A DNA stretch of 64,000 bases from Methylobacterium isbiliense (GCF_022179325.1 NZ_BPQQ01000037.1:31682-95681); one strand, 5' to 3'; shown: positions 17,311-26,180, counted from the first letter of the stretch. Numbers and translations are program-made. The notes: a model not told the origin generated them from the sequence alone.

Positions 17311-17832
17311 TCAAGCCGAGCTTGCGGCGGGGCGCCGCCGCCGCGCCGTCAGGATCGTGCCGAGCGCGACGGGCCGGTACTCCCAGGCATCGACGCCGAC
17401 ATCGTACTGACGGGGCACGGGCTTCAGCCTGCCGTGCGAGTGGCCGTGCAGGTTGATGACCCCGCGCCCCATGCGGTTCCAGGTGCGGAAGGCGTAGTGG
17501 CAGAGGACGAGGTGGTGCCCCTCGACGTCGATCTCGGCGTAATGCGCCACGGAGGCCCAGCCCGGCGCCGCCAGGGTCGCCGCCCCATCGTTGTTGCCGA
17601 CGATGAGGTGCTTCTCGCCGTGCAGGCCGGCCAGCAGCGCGGCGATGCGCTCGGGGCTCGGGCCGAGCGCGAAGTCGCCGAGATGCCAGACCGTGTCGCC
17701 CGGCGCCACGGCCTCGTTCCAGCGCGCCACGAGGGCCTCGTCGTGCGCGGGAAGGTCCGGATAGGGCCTGCGGTCGATACGCAGGACCCGCGGATCGCCG
17801 AAATGGGTGTCGCTGGTGAAATAGACCGCCAT
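17311..17832 (-). CDS. Calcineurin-like metallophosphoesterase
   Basis: Cytoplasmic protein of 173 residues with the metallophosphoesterase metal motifs in order: SDTHFGD, GDFALG, GNND, CHYAF and HGHSHG. Such short enzymes hydrolyse phosphodiesters or phosphomonoesters with two metals, but the substrate is not known. Its start is 25 bp before the tonB gene end on the same strand, so it may be the last gene of the exbB-exbD-tonB operon, without proof of a functional link. Confidence 0.85.
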   Translation of the reverse strand: MAVYFTSDTHFGDPRVLRIDRRPYPDLPAHDEALVARWNEAVAPGDTVWHLGDFALGPSPERIAALLAGLHGEKHLIVGNNDGAATLAAPGWASVAHYAEIDVEGHHLVLCHYAFRTWNRMGRGVINLHGHSHGRLKPVPRQYDVGVDAWEYRPVALGTILTARRRRPAASSA

Positions 17833-17857
17833 GGCGGCAGCCTACCCGCTCGGCGCC

Positions 17858-18922
17858 CTACTGGAAGCGCAGCGGCACCGAGAAGCTCTGCTGCGCCACC
17901 GTGACGCCGTCGGGGGCCGCCGGCAGGGAGCCGCTGGCCGCCGCCAGCGCCGCCGCATCAAGGCTGCCGTTGCCGCTGCTGCCGATGAGCGAGGCGCCGA
18001 GCACGCGCCCGGAACGCGCCACCGTGAATCGGATCGTCACCGTGCCGCCGCCCCCGCCCGGATTGCGCACCCGGCCGCGGATGGCGCTCTGGATCTGCTG
18101 CCCCCAGATCCGCATGGCGCCCGGATCGGCCGCCGCCGGCGCGGCGGCGCTGCCGGTCGCGCTCTGGCGCGACGCGTAGGCGGTGCTGCGGCGCTGGCGC
18201 TGCGGCTCGGTGGCGCGCTCGGCGGCGGGCTTGGGCGTCTCGCGGCGCACCTCGCGCATGGGCTTCGGCGGCGGGGGCTTCTTCGCCTCTACGGGCTTCG
18301 GCACCGGCTTCTCGACCGGCTTGGGCTTGGGCGGCGGCTTCACCACCGGGGGCTTGGGCTCCTCCACCGGGCGGGCGACCACGGCCGGCGGTGGCGGGAC
18401 GGCCGCCTGCGCCGCCTCGCTGGTCGAAGTGATGACCTGCTCCTGCGGCGGCTCCACCGCCTGCACGGCCTCGGGCGACGCCTCTGCGACCGTCTCGGGT
18501 GGCTTGGCCTCCGCCACAGGCTCGGGCGGCGCTTCCATCACCGTCTCGGGGGGCTTGGCCTCGGCCACGGGTTCCGGCGGCTTCGTCTCGGTGACGGGCT
18601 CCGGGGGCGCCTCCGCCACGGTCTCGGGCGGCTTGACCTCGGTCAGCGCGGCGGGCGGCTCGACGGGCTTCTGCTCCAGGGGGAGATCGGCCGGCGGCGG
18701 GGTCGAGACCGTGTCCTGCGACTCGTTGGGAACCTCCACAGCTTCCAGGGGCGGCGCGAGGTCGATCGTCACCTCGTTCTCGCCTGGCGGCGTGGGCGCC
18801 GCGCCGCGCCAGTAGGTGATCACCCCGAGCGCGCCGGCGTGCAGCAGCAGGGCGACCAGGAAGGCCAGGGCGAGGCCCGGACCCGGCTGCTGCGGGCCGT
18901 CCGTCGTCGCGCGGGTGGACAT
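17858..18922 (-). CDS. tonB: TonB-type energy transducer
   Basis: Inner-membrane protein of 354 residues that couples the proton motive force, via ExbB/ExbD, to outer-membrane receptors. A short cytoplasmic N-terminus and one transmembrane helix (about 17-36) are followed by a very long Pro/Glu/Lys-rich periplasmic arm with repeated EPVAEAKPPETV-like units, then a C-terminal TonB domain (about 245-354) containing IRGRVRNPGGGGGTVTIRFTVARSGRV. It follows exbD by 7 bp. A TolA-like role is possible, since the gene set is also tolQ/tolR-like. Confidence 0.85.
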   Translation of the reverse strand: MSTRATTDGPQQPGPGLALAFLVALLLHAGALGVITYWRGAAPTPPGENEVTIDLAPPLEAVEVPNESQDTVSTPPPADLPLEQKPVEPPAALTEVKPPETVAEAPPEPVTETKPPEPVAEAKPPETVMEAPPEPVAEAKPPETVAEASPEAVQAVEPPQEQVITSTSEAAQAAVPPPPAVVARPVEEPKPPVVKPPPKPKPVEKPVPKPVEAKKPPPPKPMREVRRETPKPAAERATEPQRQRRSTAYASRQSATGSAAAPAAADPGAMRIWGQQIQSAIRGRVRNPGGGGGTVTIRFTVARSGRVLGASLIGSSGNGSLDAAALAAASGSLPAAPDGVTVAQQSFSVPLRFQ

Positions 18923-18929
18923 GCGGAAC

Positions 18930-19394
18930 CTATCGGGGGGAGGGGGGCGGCAGCGCCGCGCCGCCGGGTGCGTTGGCGATGAGCGAGACCTTCGCGAAGC
19001 CCGCCTGGCCCACGAGGCCCATCACCTCCATCACCTTGCCGTAGGGTACGTCCTTGTCGCCGCGCACCAGCACGGTCTGGCCGGGATCCTCCGCCGCCAC
19101 GGCCTTCAGCCGGGCGAGCGCGCCCTCCGGGGGCAGCGCCTCCTTGGCGAGGAACGCGTGGCCGTCCTTGTCCACCGAGACGACCACGGGCTTCTTGTTC
19201 TCCGAGGTCTTGGCCGCGGCGGTCTTCGGCAGCTGCACCGGCACGCCCACCGTCATCAGCGGGGCGGCCACCATGAAGATGATCAGGAGCACGAGCATCA
19301 CGTCGACCATCGGGGTGACGTTGATCTCGGAGAGCGGTGCGGCGTCGAAGTCGTCCTCGTCGCCCGCGCCGGTCTGCAGGGGTCCCATGCCCAT
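18930..19394 (-). CDS. exbD: ExbD/TolR-family biopolymer transport protein
   Basis: Protein of 154 residues with the ExbD signature: a short N-terminus (FDAAPLSEINVTPMVDVMLVLLIIFMVAAPL), in which the Asp in the transmembrane helix carries protons, and a periplasmic domain (VLVRGDKDVPYGKVMEVMGLV). It is 105 bp after exbB and 7 bp before tonB. Together they form the proton-driven motor in the inner membrane. TolR is the alternative name. Confidence 0.9.
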   Translation of the reverse strand: MGMGPLQTGAGDEDDFDAAPLSEINVTPMVDVMLVLLIIFMVAAPLMTVGVPVQLPKTAAAKTSENKKPVVVSVDKDGHAFLAKEALPPEGALARLKAVAAEDPGQTVLVRGDKDVPYGKVMEVMGLVGQAGFAKVSLIANAPGGAALPPPSPR

Positions 19395-19499
19395 CGGGCG
19401 GTCTCCGGACTCTGCGCATTCATCGTCGCGACGGTCACCGTTCCGGCGGCGAGACGGATGCAGGAACAGGAAGCTCGGCGGCGTTGCGCCGGGCGGGGC

Positions 19500-20183
19500 C
19501 TACTCGGCGGCGTTGCGGGCGTGATGGCTGCGGTCGCGGGCGAGCCGGTTGCCGAGGGTGCCGATGGCGGCCACGAAGGCGGCCTGCACCTTGGCGAGGT
19601 CACCCGACAGCTTGTTGTAGGCCACCACGGCGGGGATCGCGACAACGAGGCCGATCGCGGTGGCAAAAAGCGCTTCGGCGATGCCCGGGGCCACCACCGC
19701 GAGGCTGGTGTCCTGGCTCTTCGCGATGGAGGCGAACGAGTTCATGATGCCCCAGACAGTGCCGAACAGGCCCACGAAGGGCGCCGCCGACCCGGAGGTG
19801 GCAAGCAGCGGCAGGCCGGCCTGCAGCCGCTTCAGGTCCTGGGTCAGCGCCGCGCGCATCGCCCGCTCGATCCGCTCGCGCCGCTCGGCGCGGGTCTCGC
19901 TCGGGTCCTGGTCGCGCCACGCCTCCTGGGCGGCGGCGACGACCCGCGCGGCGAGGCCACGGCGCCCGTCCTCCAGCCCGCCGCCCTTCGCCACCATCTC
20001 GGCGAAGGCCTTCGCCTGCCGGCGCGCCGCCGCGATCCGCACCATTTTGTCGATCACCACCGTCCAGCAGGCGATCGAGGCCAAAACGAGCAGGATCATC
20101 ACGCCCTTCACGATCGGGTCGGCCTGCAGGAACAGGCCGACGAAGCTGAGGTCGTGGGCGGCCGGGGCGGTTGTCGGATCCAT
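19500..20183 (-). CDS. exbB: ExbB/TolQ-family proton channel protein
   Basis: Protein of 227 residues with three predicted transmembrane segments, the first about 15-45 (LQADPIVKGVMILLVLASIACWTVV), then PFVGLFGTVWGIMNSF and LFATAIGLVVAIPAVVAYN, typical of ExbB/TolQ/MotA proteins. The start at 20183 gives the usual length. First gene of the exbB-exbD-tonB operon, 59 bp after a 151-residue exported protein. The outer-membrane receptors or Pal partner are not in the window. Confidence 0.9.
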   Translation of the reverse strand: MDPTTAPAAHDLSFVGLFLQADPIVKGVMILLVLASIACWTVVIDKMVRIAAARRQAKAFAEMVAKGGGLEDGRRGLAARVVAAAQEAWRDQDPSETRAERRERIERAMRAALTQDLKRLQAGLPLLATSGSAAPFVGLFGTVWGIMNSFASIAKSQDTSLAVVAPGIAEALFATAIGLVVAIPAVVAYNKLSGDLAKVQAAFVAAIGTLGNRLARDRSHHARNAAE

Positions 20184-20242
20184 CGCGGATCTCCTCGAAG
20201 GCGGTGGCGGGGCGCGGGCGCGGGGGGCCGCAGGCGGGGCGT

Positions 20243-20698
20243 TCAGCGCACGAACGGCGCGGCGCCCTTGGCGGAGGCCGGCTCGATGCGCTCCAGGCAG
20301 GATTCGCGGCTGAGGTCGGCGCCCTCGCAGGCCACGACATCGTTGAGGAGCAGGCGGCCGACCTGGGTGCAGGGCGCGGGGGCGATGTCGAACTGGCGCA
20401 GCACGGTCTTGCGCGCGGCGAGGGGCCCGAGTTCGACCAGCACCCGCTTCTGCGCGACGCCGTCGGTGTCGAAGGCGTAGAGGTCGAGCTTCATCGACTT
20501 GATCGGACCGCCCTTGCCGTTCTCGACGACGAGGATGGCGCGGCAGGCGTCGCCCACCGTCTCGAGCTTGTTCAGCTCGACGCGCAACGGCGTCTCCGGC
20601 GCCTGAGCCAGGGCGGACGCGACCATCACGAACGAGATCGCGAGGCAGAACAGGAGATCGAGGGCGAAATGCCCGAGCCGGGCACGGAACCACGGCAT
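20243..20698 (-). CDS. Exported protein encoded directly upstream of exbB
   Basis: Protein of 151 residues with an N-terminal hydrophobic segment (ALDLLFCLAISFVMVASALA), probably a cleaved signal, and a mature beta-rich region (LRVELNKLETVGDACRAILVVEN, YAFDTDGVAQKRVLVELGPL, FDIAPAPCTQVGRLLLNDVVACEG). Three or more cysteines suggest disulfides. The fixed position just before exbB points to a periplasmic part of this system, but the family is unnamed to me. The start at 20698 begins just at the first basic residues. Confidence 0.6.
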   Translation of the reverse strand: MPWFRARLGHFALDLLFCLAISFVMVASALAQAPETPLRVELNKLETVGDACRAILVVENGKGGPIKSMKLDLYAFDTDGVAQKRVLVELGPLAARKTVLRQFDIAPAPCTQVGRLLLNDVVACEGADLSRESCLERIEPASAKGAAPFVR

Positions 20699-20991
20699 CC
20701 CTTGGGTGAACACGTCTGTCGTCTCCCCTCCGGGCCAGCCGGGATCCGGAAGGCCCGCCCATCCGCCATCGCCACGCACGAAGCCTCCCGCGCCGCGCCC
20801 TCCCATCCGGAAGAGGCCGCAGGTCCCGTCCGCCGCTCTCACGCCGGCAGCGCGCTCCGCTCTCGTTCGTGGGCCGGCCGGTCCGTCCCCCGGGCCGCCG
20901 GCGGGGATGCACTAGCCGAGATGGCCGCGCGGGATCAAGTCTCGCGGCGAAACTCAGAGTAATTCCAGATTGTTATTCTGGCAGAGCGGCG

Positions 20992-22095
20992 TCATCGGCC
21001 GTGGCCGGCCGGCTCCGCCCGGTTGCTGAACCGGGCATTGCCGAGGCCGGTGCCGATGGTCAGCACGCCCCAGCGGCGTACGTCGCGCAGGAACGGCACC
21101 TCGCTCAGGCCCTGCACCACCGCGTCATTGTGCATCACCACCATCACGGGGTGTCCGTCGATCGCCGGCACGCCCGCGCGCAGGGCCTGGGGCAGGTTGA
21201 AGCGGCTGCTCTCCCAGTTGCCCGGCAGGTTCTGGCCGCCGCGGCTGATCTGCCCGTCGGGCTCGATCAGGCCCGGGCAGCCGACCCCGATGAAGGGAGC
21301 GAGCGCGAGGCCGGACTTGAGGGCGCGGGCGATGAGGTCTTCCAGCATCGCGGTGAGCCGAGCCACCGCCGCGTCGCGGCCGGGCGGCGGATCCTCATCC
21401 CGGTGACGCCAGAGGGCCGAGCGCCAGACCGCCGCACGGGACAGGTCGGGCGCCTTGCGCAGATTCGTGGCGACGATCCCGACCCGGATGTTGGTGCCGC
21501 CGATATCGACCGCGACCAGGCTGTCGTAGCCCGAGAAGATCCACGACGGGGCGAGGTGCACGGCGCCGATCAGGCCGCCCTCGTCGTGGTGGTGGCGGAT
21601 CGGCACCAGCGCGAGGTCGAGGCCCGCCGCCTTGAGGAGAACGCTCGCGCGGCCGATGGCGAGGCGCCCGACCCGGGAATCGCTCAAGCCCCCGCCGACC
21701 ACGATCCGCTCGGTGTCGCGCCAGCCCTTCTGGCGCAGGAAGCGGCGCACCACGGTGGCGAGTTCCTGGGCGAAGTCCTCCACCGCGCCCTGGACCACGC
21801 CCGCGGCCTCCGGCGGTCCCTCCAGGAGAAACCGGTCGAAGGTCTTCTTGGTCATGGTCCGGCTCGGCTCGAGGCCGAGGGGGTCCTCGCCGATCCGGCG
21901 CAGGCGCTCGCGCCAATCCTCGATCAGGTCGCGGAAGGCGCCCTTGCTGACCCGGTCGCCGATGAAGCCCTCGTCGTCGGCCTGCCGCAGCTCGACGTTG
22001 TAGCTGTCGACGACGACCGCCGGCAGGCGGGCCGCCGCGTGCGGGAAGTCGGACCCGACGACATCCTGTCGTGCTGCATCTTGGCGTGCTGCCAT
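20992..22095 (-). CDS. ROK-family protein with permuted motif order
   Basis: Protein of 367 residues with ROK sugar kinase/regulator motifs in an unusual order. The segment normally at the C-terminus (IVVGGGLSDSRVG, 131-143, then GGLIGAVHLAP, 173-183) comes first. The phosphate-binding VDIGGTN (196-202), normally at the N-terminus, comes next. GCPGLIEPDG (272-281), NDAVVQGLSE (323-332) and GTGLGNARF (348-356) then follow as usual. This is the expected outcome of a circular permutation of the ROK fold. The usual zinc motif is not seen. It is not clear whether it binds DNA or sugar. Confidence 0.75.
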   Translation of the reverse strand: MAARQDAARQDVVGSDFPHAAARLPAVVVDSYNVELRQADDEGFIGDRVSKGAFRDLIEDWRERLRRIGEDPLGLEPSRTMTKKTFDRFLLEGPPEAAGVVQGAVEDFAQELATVVRRFLRQKGWRDTERIVVGGGLSDSRVGRLAIGRASVLLKAAGLDLALVPIRHHHDEGGLIGAVHLAPSWIFSGYDSLVAVDIGGTNIRVGIVATNLRKAPDLSRAAVWRSALWRHRDEDPPPGRDAAVARLTAMLEDLIARALKSGLALAPFIGVGCPGLIEPDGQISRGGQNLPGNWESSRFNLPQALRAGVPAIDGHPVMVVMHNDAVVQGLSEVPFLRDVRRWGVLTIGTGLGNARFSNRAEPAGHGR

Positions 22096-22201
22096 CGGGC
22101 GTGCTGCCGTGCGGGAGGGCCTTCGGGCCCGCGCCGCAGGGCGGGCCCCCCGCCATAACGGACGAGCGGCCGAACGGTTCAGCTTGAGGGTGCGCGGTCT
22201 G

Positions 22202-22558
22202 TCATTTCTTGGTGCCGGCCTTCGGGCTGCGCGCTTCCTCGATCGCCTCGGCCTTGTCCTCGTCGGTGTCTCCCCCCTGGCCGATGGCCTTGCGCGGATT
22301 GTCGAGGAGTTCGCGCAGGATCGCGGCGACGCGGGCGCACTCGGCCGGATACCCGAAGGCATCGAGCACGATGCCGGCGTCGCGCAGCGTCCGCAGGTCG
22401 CGCACCGTCTGCTCGTTGGCGGGCTCGCGCAGTTGCGGCGCCTTGGCGATCTCCTCCTCCAGGCGCAGCCCGACCACCGGGCAGACGGCGGGCGCCGGCT
22501 GGGCGGCGGCGAGCGCCGGGGCGAGGAGGCAGCCGGCGAGGACCAGGGGGGCGCGCAT
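22202..22558 (-). CDS. Small secreted hypothetical protein
   Basis: Protein of 118 residues with a signal peptide (residues 1-19) and a charged, helical mature part. The mature chain has a Cys near residue 26 and another in AECARVAAIL. The C-terminal tail is rich in Glu/Lys. No family is recognised. It lies between the ROK gene and a response regulator on the same strand, 21 bp from the latter. Confidence 0.6.
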   Translation of the reverse strand: MRAPLVLAGCLLAPALAAAQPAPAVCPVVGLRLEEEIAKAPQLREPANEQTVRDLRTLRDAGIVLDAFGYPAECARVAAILRELLDNPRKAIGQGGDTDEDKAEAIEEARSPKAGTKK

Positions 22559-22579
22559 GGGACGTCGAGGCTCCGAGGC

Positions 22580-22993
22580 TCAGGAATGTCCGAGGATCCG
22601 GTTGGCCAGGGCCGCGATCTCGCTCGGGCGGTAGGGCTTCGGCACGAAGACCGAATCGGCCACAGCCTCCCCCTCGGCCAGCCTATGCCGCCCTCCTGAC
22701 GTATAGACAACCGGCAGATCCGGCCTGTGGCGCCGCGCCGCGCGGGCCAGCGTCACGCCGTCGGTATTGCGGGCGAGGTCGATGTCGGTGAACAGCATGT
22801 CGACCCGCTCCCGCTGCAGGATGCGTCCGGCCTCGTGGGCGTCGGCGGCGGTGAGCACCCGGTAGCCCTCGTCCTCGAAGGCGGCTGCGGCGAGTTCGCG
22901 GACCACCGCCTCGTCCTCCACCACCAGCACCGTCTCGGGCGGTGCGGCGGGGACCGGGGGCGGGACCAGGGCGGCGCAGGCAAGCTGGATCAT
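22580..22993 (-). CDS. Single-domain response regulator (receiver only)
   Basis: Protein of 137 residues with a hydrophobic N-terminal stretch of about 20 residues, then one receiver domain. The acidic pair is in VVEDEAVV, the phosphoacceptor Asp in FTDIDLA, the switch Thr in VVYTSGG and Lys in VPKPYRP. There is no output domain, so it works as a phosphate shuttle or by protein contact. No histidine kinase is next to it. Confidence 0.85.
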   Translation of the reverse strand: MIQLACAALVPPPVPAAPPETVLVVEDEAVVRELAAAAFEDEGYRVLTAADAHEAGRILQRERVDMLFTDIDLARNTDGVTLARAARRHRPDLPVVYTSGGRHRLAEGEAVADSVFVPKPYRPSEIAALANRILGHS

Positions 22994-23230
22994 GACGCAA
23001 CTCCGACTCCAGACGGCGACGACCGCCTCGACCGTCGCCTGAGGAGAACGGCTCCGCCGGCGGGCCGTTCGCGGGCGCTCCGTCGAATTGCGCGGATGTG
23101 GTGAGCGAAGCCTTAACCCTGCGGGGCCGGCGGTCGGGCGCGCCGCGCCGCCCGCGCCCTCGACCTTGCGCCGCGGGCGCCCATGTGACAGGCCGGTCGC
23201 CCCGACCCTTCGAGCGCGAGACCGCAGAGC

Positions 23231-24244
23231 ATGAGCGCCACCGCCGCCCCGTCCCTGACCGAGGCCGTCACCGGGATCGCGGCCGGCGCCCACGTGACGG
23301 GGGCGCACTGGCTCGGCGAGCGGGCGGCGCTGTCGCTCGGCGACGGGGCGGTGCTGCTCGTCGAGGCCGGAGGAGAGACGCGGCGCGTCGCGGCCCATCC
23401 GGAGGGCGGCATCCTGGTGGCCGCCGCGGACGGGCGGCGCCTCGTGACCGGGGGCGACGACGGGCGCATCGCCGTCACCACGGCGGACGGCGCCACCGAC
23501 ACCCTGGCCACCGCGACGGGCCACGCCTGGATCGACGCGCTGGCCCTGCATCCGGACGGGGCGGTCGCCTTCGCGGCGGGCAAGCGGGTGACGGCGCGCG
23601 ACGCCAAGGGGCGCGAGCGCCTCCACGAGGCGCCCTCCAGCGTGCGCGGCCTCGCCTTCGCCCCCAAAGGCTACCGGCTGGCGCTGGCGCACTACAACGG
23701 CGCCACGCTCTGGTACCCGAACCTCGACGCCACCCCCGAGGCGCTGAGCTGGAAGGGGTCGCACATCGACGTGACGTGGTCGCCCGACGGGCGCTTCGTC
23801 GTCACCACCATGCAGGAGAACGCGCTGCACGGCTGGCGCCTCCAGCCGGACCGCGGCCACATGCGCATGAGCGGCTACCCGGCCAAGGTGCGCTCCTTCG
23901 CGTGGTCGGCGGACGGGCAGTGGCTCGCCACGAGCGGCGCGGAGGCGGCGATCGTCTGGCCGTTCGACACGAAGGAGGGACCCACCGGCAAGCAGCCGCG
24001 GGAATGCGGCGTGCGCCCGGCCCGGGTCTCGCGCGTCACCTTCCACCCGCGGGCGCCGGTGCTGGCGGTCGGCTACGAGGACGGCTGCATCCTGCTCGTG
24101 CGCTTCACGGACGCGTCCGAATTGCTGGTGCGGCCGGCCGTGAGGGGCAGCGGGGTCACGGCGCTGGCCTGGGACGGCCGCGGCGACCACCTCGTCTTCG
24201 GCTGCGCGGACGGGCAGGCGGGCCTCCTGACGCTGCCGCGCTGA
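23231..24244 (+). CDS. WD40-repeat protein
   Basis: Cytoplasmic protein of 337 residues built of WD40-type beta-propeller blades, with repeats ending in motifs such as GDDGRIAVTT, APKGYRLALAHYNGATLW, SPDGRFVVTTMQENALHGW, SADGQWLATSGAEAAIVW and GDHLVFGCADGQAGLL. Such proteins are scaffolds for protein interactions. It is followed 3 bp later by a small conserved protein and then a GST, so the three may be co-transcribed. The partner is unknown. Confidence 0.85.
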   Translation: MSATAAPSLTEAVTGIAAGAHVTGAHWLGERAALSLGDGAVLLVEAGGETRRVAAHPEGGILVAAADGRRLVTGGDDGRIAVTTADGATDTLATATGHAWIDALALHPDGAVAFAAGKRVTARDAKGRERLHEAPSSVRGLAFAPKGYRLALAHYNGATLWYPNLDATPEALSWKGSHIDVTWSPDGRFVVTTMQENALHGWRLQPDRGHMRMSGYPAKVRSFAWSADGQWLATSGAEAAIVWPFDTKEGPTGKQPRECGVRPARVSRVTFHPRAPVLAVGYEDGCILLVRFTDASELLVRPAVRGSGVTALAWDGRGDHLVFGCADGQAGLLTLPR

Positions 24245-24247
24245 GCG

Positions 24248-24535
24248 ATGGGCCTCCTCGACGCCTTCCGGCGCCCGCGGCCCGACGGCGCCGCGCGCAG
24301 CCGCGTGGCGGAGGCGGCGCGCCGCCTCGGCGGCTTCGGCTCCGAGGTCGCGCTCACGGTGAACGAGATCGTCTGCGCCGACCCGGCCTGCCCGGGGACC
24401 GAGACCGTCATCCTGATCCTGCGGCCGGGGCTCCGGGCTGAGGCCGTGAAGGTGGGCAAGCCGGTCGAGCAGGTGAGCGAGGCGGATGTCGCGGCGGCCA
24501 TGGCGCCGCGTCCATCGAGGGAGGCGGAGCCATGA
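24248..24535 (+). CDS. Conserved small protein with C-ADPxCPG motif
   Basis: Protein of 95 residues. The core is VALTVNEIVCADPACPGTETVILILRPG, where two cysteines sit five residues apart. I recall a similar short family in proteobacteria, but I know no function. It starts 3 bp after the WD40 gene and overlaps the GST start by 4 bp (ATGA), so it is translationally coupled to both. A metal, redox or stress role is speculation. Confidence 0.6.
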   Translation: MGLLDAFRRPRPDGAARSRVAEAARRLGGFGSEVALTVNEIVCADPACPGTETVILILRPGLRAEAVKVGKPVEQVSEADVAAAMAPRPSREAEP

Positions 24536-25251
24536 CGTACGACCTCTACTACTGGCCCGGCATCCAGGGGCGCGGCGAGTTCGTGCGCCTCGCCCTGGAG
24601 GAGGCGGGCGCGCCCTACCGGGACGTCGCGCGCTCGGACGAGGCCGGGGGGTTCGAGGCCCTGCACGACCTCCTCGCGGAGGACGGTCCGCGCCCGGCCT
24701 TTGCCTGCCCGATCCTGCGGGACGGCGACCTGCTGATCGGCCAGACCGCCGCGATCCTGCTGCATCTCGGGCCGCGCCTGGACCTCGCGGGCGAGGGCGC
24801 CGCGCAGGCGATCCGCACGCATCAGATGCAGCTCACGATCGCGGACGCGGTGAACGAGGTGCACGACACCCATCACCCGATCGCCGTGAGCCTCCCTTAC
24901 GAGGAGCAGAAGCCCGAGGCCGCGCGGCGCGCCGGGGCGTTCCGCGCGGAGCGCCTGCCGGCCTTCCTGGGCTGGTTCGAGCACGTCCTGGCGACGAACC
25001 CGGCCGGTCCCGGGCAGCTCGTCGGCCGCCGCCTCACCTACGCCGACCTGTCGCTGTTCCAGCTCGTCGACGGGCTGCGCTACGCCTTTCCGGCCGCGAC
25101 CGCGCGGGTCCTGGCCGGCACGCCGCATGTCGCGGCGCTGCATGCCGCCGTGGCCCGACGCCCGCGCGTCGCCGCCTACTTGGCGAGCGAGCGCCGCGAG
25201 CCCTTCAACGAACACGGTATCTTCCGGCGCTACCCGGAACTCGACGGTTAG
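24532..25251 (+). CDS. Glutathione S-transferase family protein
   Basis: Cytoplasmic protein of 239 residues with an N-terminal thioredoxin-like domain (MTYDLYYWPGIQGRGEFVRLALEEAG, ending in the cis-Pro region FACPILRDGD and the SNAIL-like GQTAAILLHLG). An all-helical C-terminal domain follows with RRLTYADLSLFQLVDG. It resembles GSTs of the S-crystallin/sigma type. Tyr6/Tyr7 could be the catalytic residue. Its start overlaps the upstream small gene. Confidence 0.85.
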   Translation: MTYDLYYWPGIQGRGEFVRLALEEAGAPYRDVARSDEAGGFEALHDLLAEDGPRPAFACPILRDGDLLIGQTAAILLHLGPRLDLAGEGAAQAIRTHQMQLTIADAVNEVHDTHHPIAVSLPYEEQKPEAARRAGAFRAERLPAFLGWFEHVLATNPAGPGQLVGRRLTYADLSLFQLVDGLRYAFPAATARVLAGTPHVAALHAAVARRPRVAAYLASERREPFNEHGIFRRYPELDG

Positions 25252-25365
25252 AGCCGGGACCGAGGCGAGGCGCCGCCGCGACGGCGCCGCGGTTCGGGCG
25301 TCGGCGGGTCCCGATGGCGGAACCGCCCGGTGGACATCCCATCAGATCCGGCGAAAGGACGCGAC

Positions 25366-26118
25366 ATGACGGTGTCGAGCGAGAACGACCTGGCGGGGCT
25401 GAAGCAGATCGGGCGCATCGTCGCCATCGCGCTGGAGGCGATGGGCAAGGCCATCGAGCCCGGCATGACCACGCGCGACCTCGATCGGATCGGGCGGAAG
25501 GTCCTGGAGGCGGCCGGGGCCAGGCCGGCGCCCGAGATGGTCTACGGCTTTCCCGGCGCGACCTGCATCAGCGTCAACGAGGAGGTCGCGCACGGCATCC
25601 CGGGCGAGCGCCGGATCGGGCCGGGCGACCTCGTCAACATCGACGTCTCCGCCGAGAAGGACGGCTTCTTCGCCGATACAGGGGCGTCGTTCGCGGTGCC
25701 GCCCGTGACGCGGGCGGTCGAGCGGCTCTGCACGGACGGGCGCCGGGCGATGTGGACGGGCTTGCGTCAGGTCGGGGCCGGGAAGCCGCTCGCGGGCATC
25801 GGCCAGGCGGTCGGCGCCTTCGCGCGCAAGAACGGCTACACGCTGGTGCGCAACCTCGCCAGCCACGGCGTGGGCCTGTCGCTGCACGAGGAGCCGACCG
25901 AGATCGCGACCTGGCCCGACGCCTCCGAGCGCCGGATCATGGCGGACGGGCTGGTGTTCACGGTCGAGCCGTTCCTGTCCCTCGGCGCCGAGTTCGCCGA
26001 AGACGGCGACGGCCCCTGGACCCTCTACAGCGAGCCGCGGGCGCCCACGGTCCAGTACGAGCACACCGTCGTCGCCACCCGTAAGGGACCGCTGATCCTC
26101 ACCCTTCCGGCCCGGTAG
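25366..26118 (+). CDS. map: Type I methionine aminopeptidase
   Basis: Removes N-terminal methionine from new proteins using two metal ions. It has 250 residues from the ATG at 25366, chosen for its GAAAGGA upstream. Metal ligands are seen in NIDVSAEKDGFFADTG (two Asp), SHGVGLSLHEEP (His), FTVEPFLS (Glu) and VQYEHTVV (Glu). The sequence is a variant of the usual MetAP, lacking an N-terminal extension. It is likely a second or alternative copy if another map lies elsewhere. Confidence 0.9.
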   Translation: MTVSSENDLAGLKQIGRIVAIALEAMGKAIEPGMTTRDLDRIGRKVLEAAGARPAPEMVYGFPGATCISVNEEVAHGIPGERRIGPGDLVNIDVSAEKDGFFADTGASFAVPPVTRAVERLCTDGRRAMWTGLRQVGAGKPLAGIGQAVGAFARKNGYTLVRNLASHGVGLSLHEEPTEIATWPDASERRIMADGLVFTVEPFLSLGAEFAEDGDGPWTLYSEPRAPTVQYEHTVVATRKGPLILTLPAR

Positions 26119-26180
26119 GGAGCGGGGCGGGCGGGGCGGCTGCGCCGGCGCGGGGGATGAGCCAGGAGCGGGCCCGCGCC

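Noticed and set aside
18480-18640. Tandem-like repeats in the tonB arm considered as a CRISPR or mobile repeat
   Set aside because: They are imperfect, in frame, and encode the Pro/Glu/Lys arm typical of TonB; there are no spacers.
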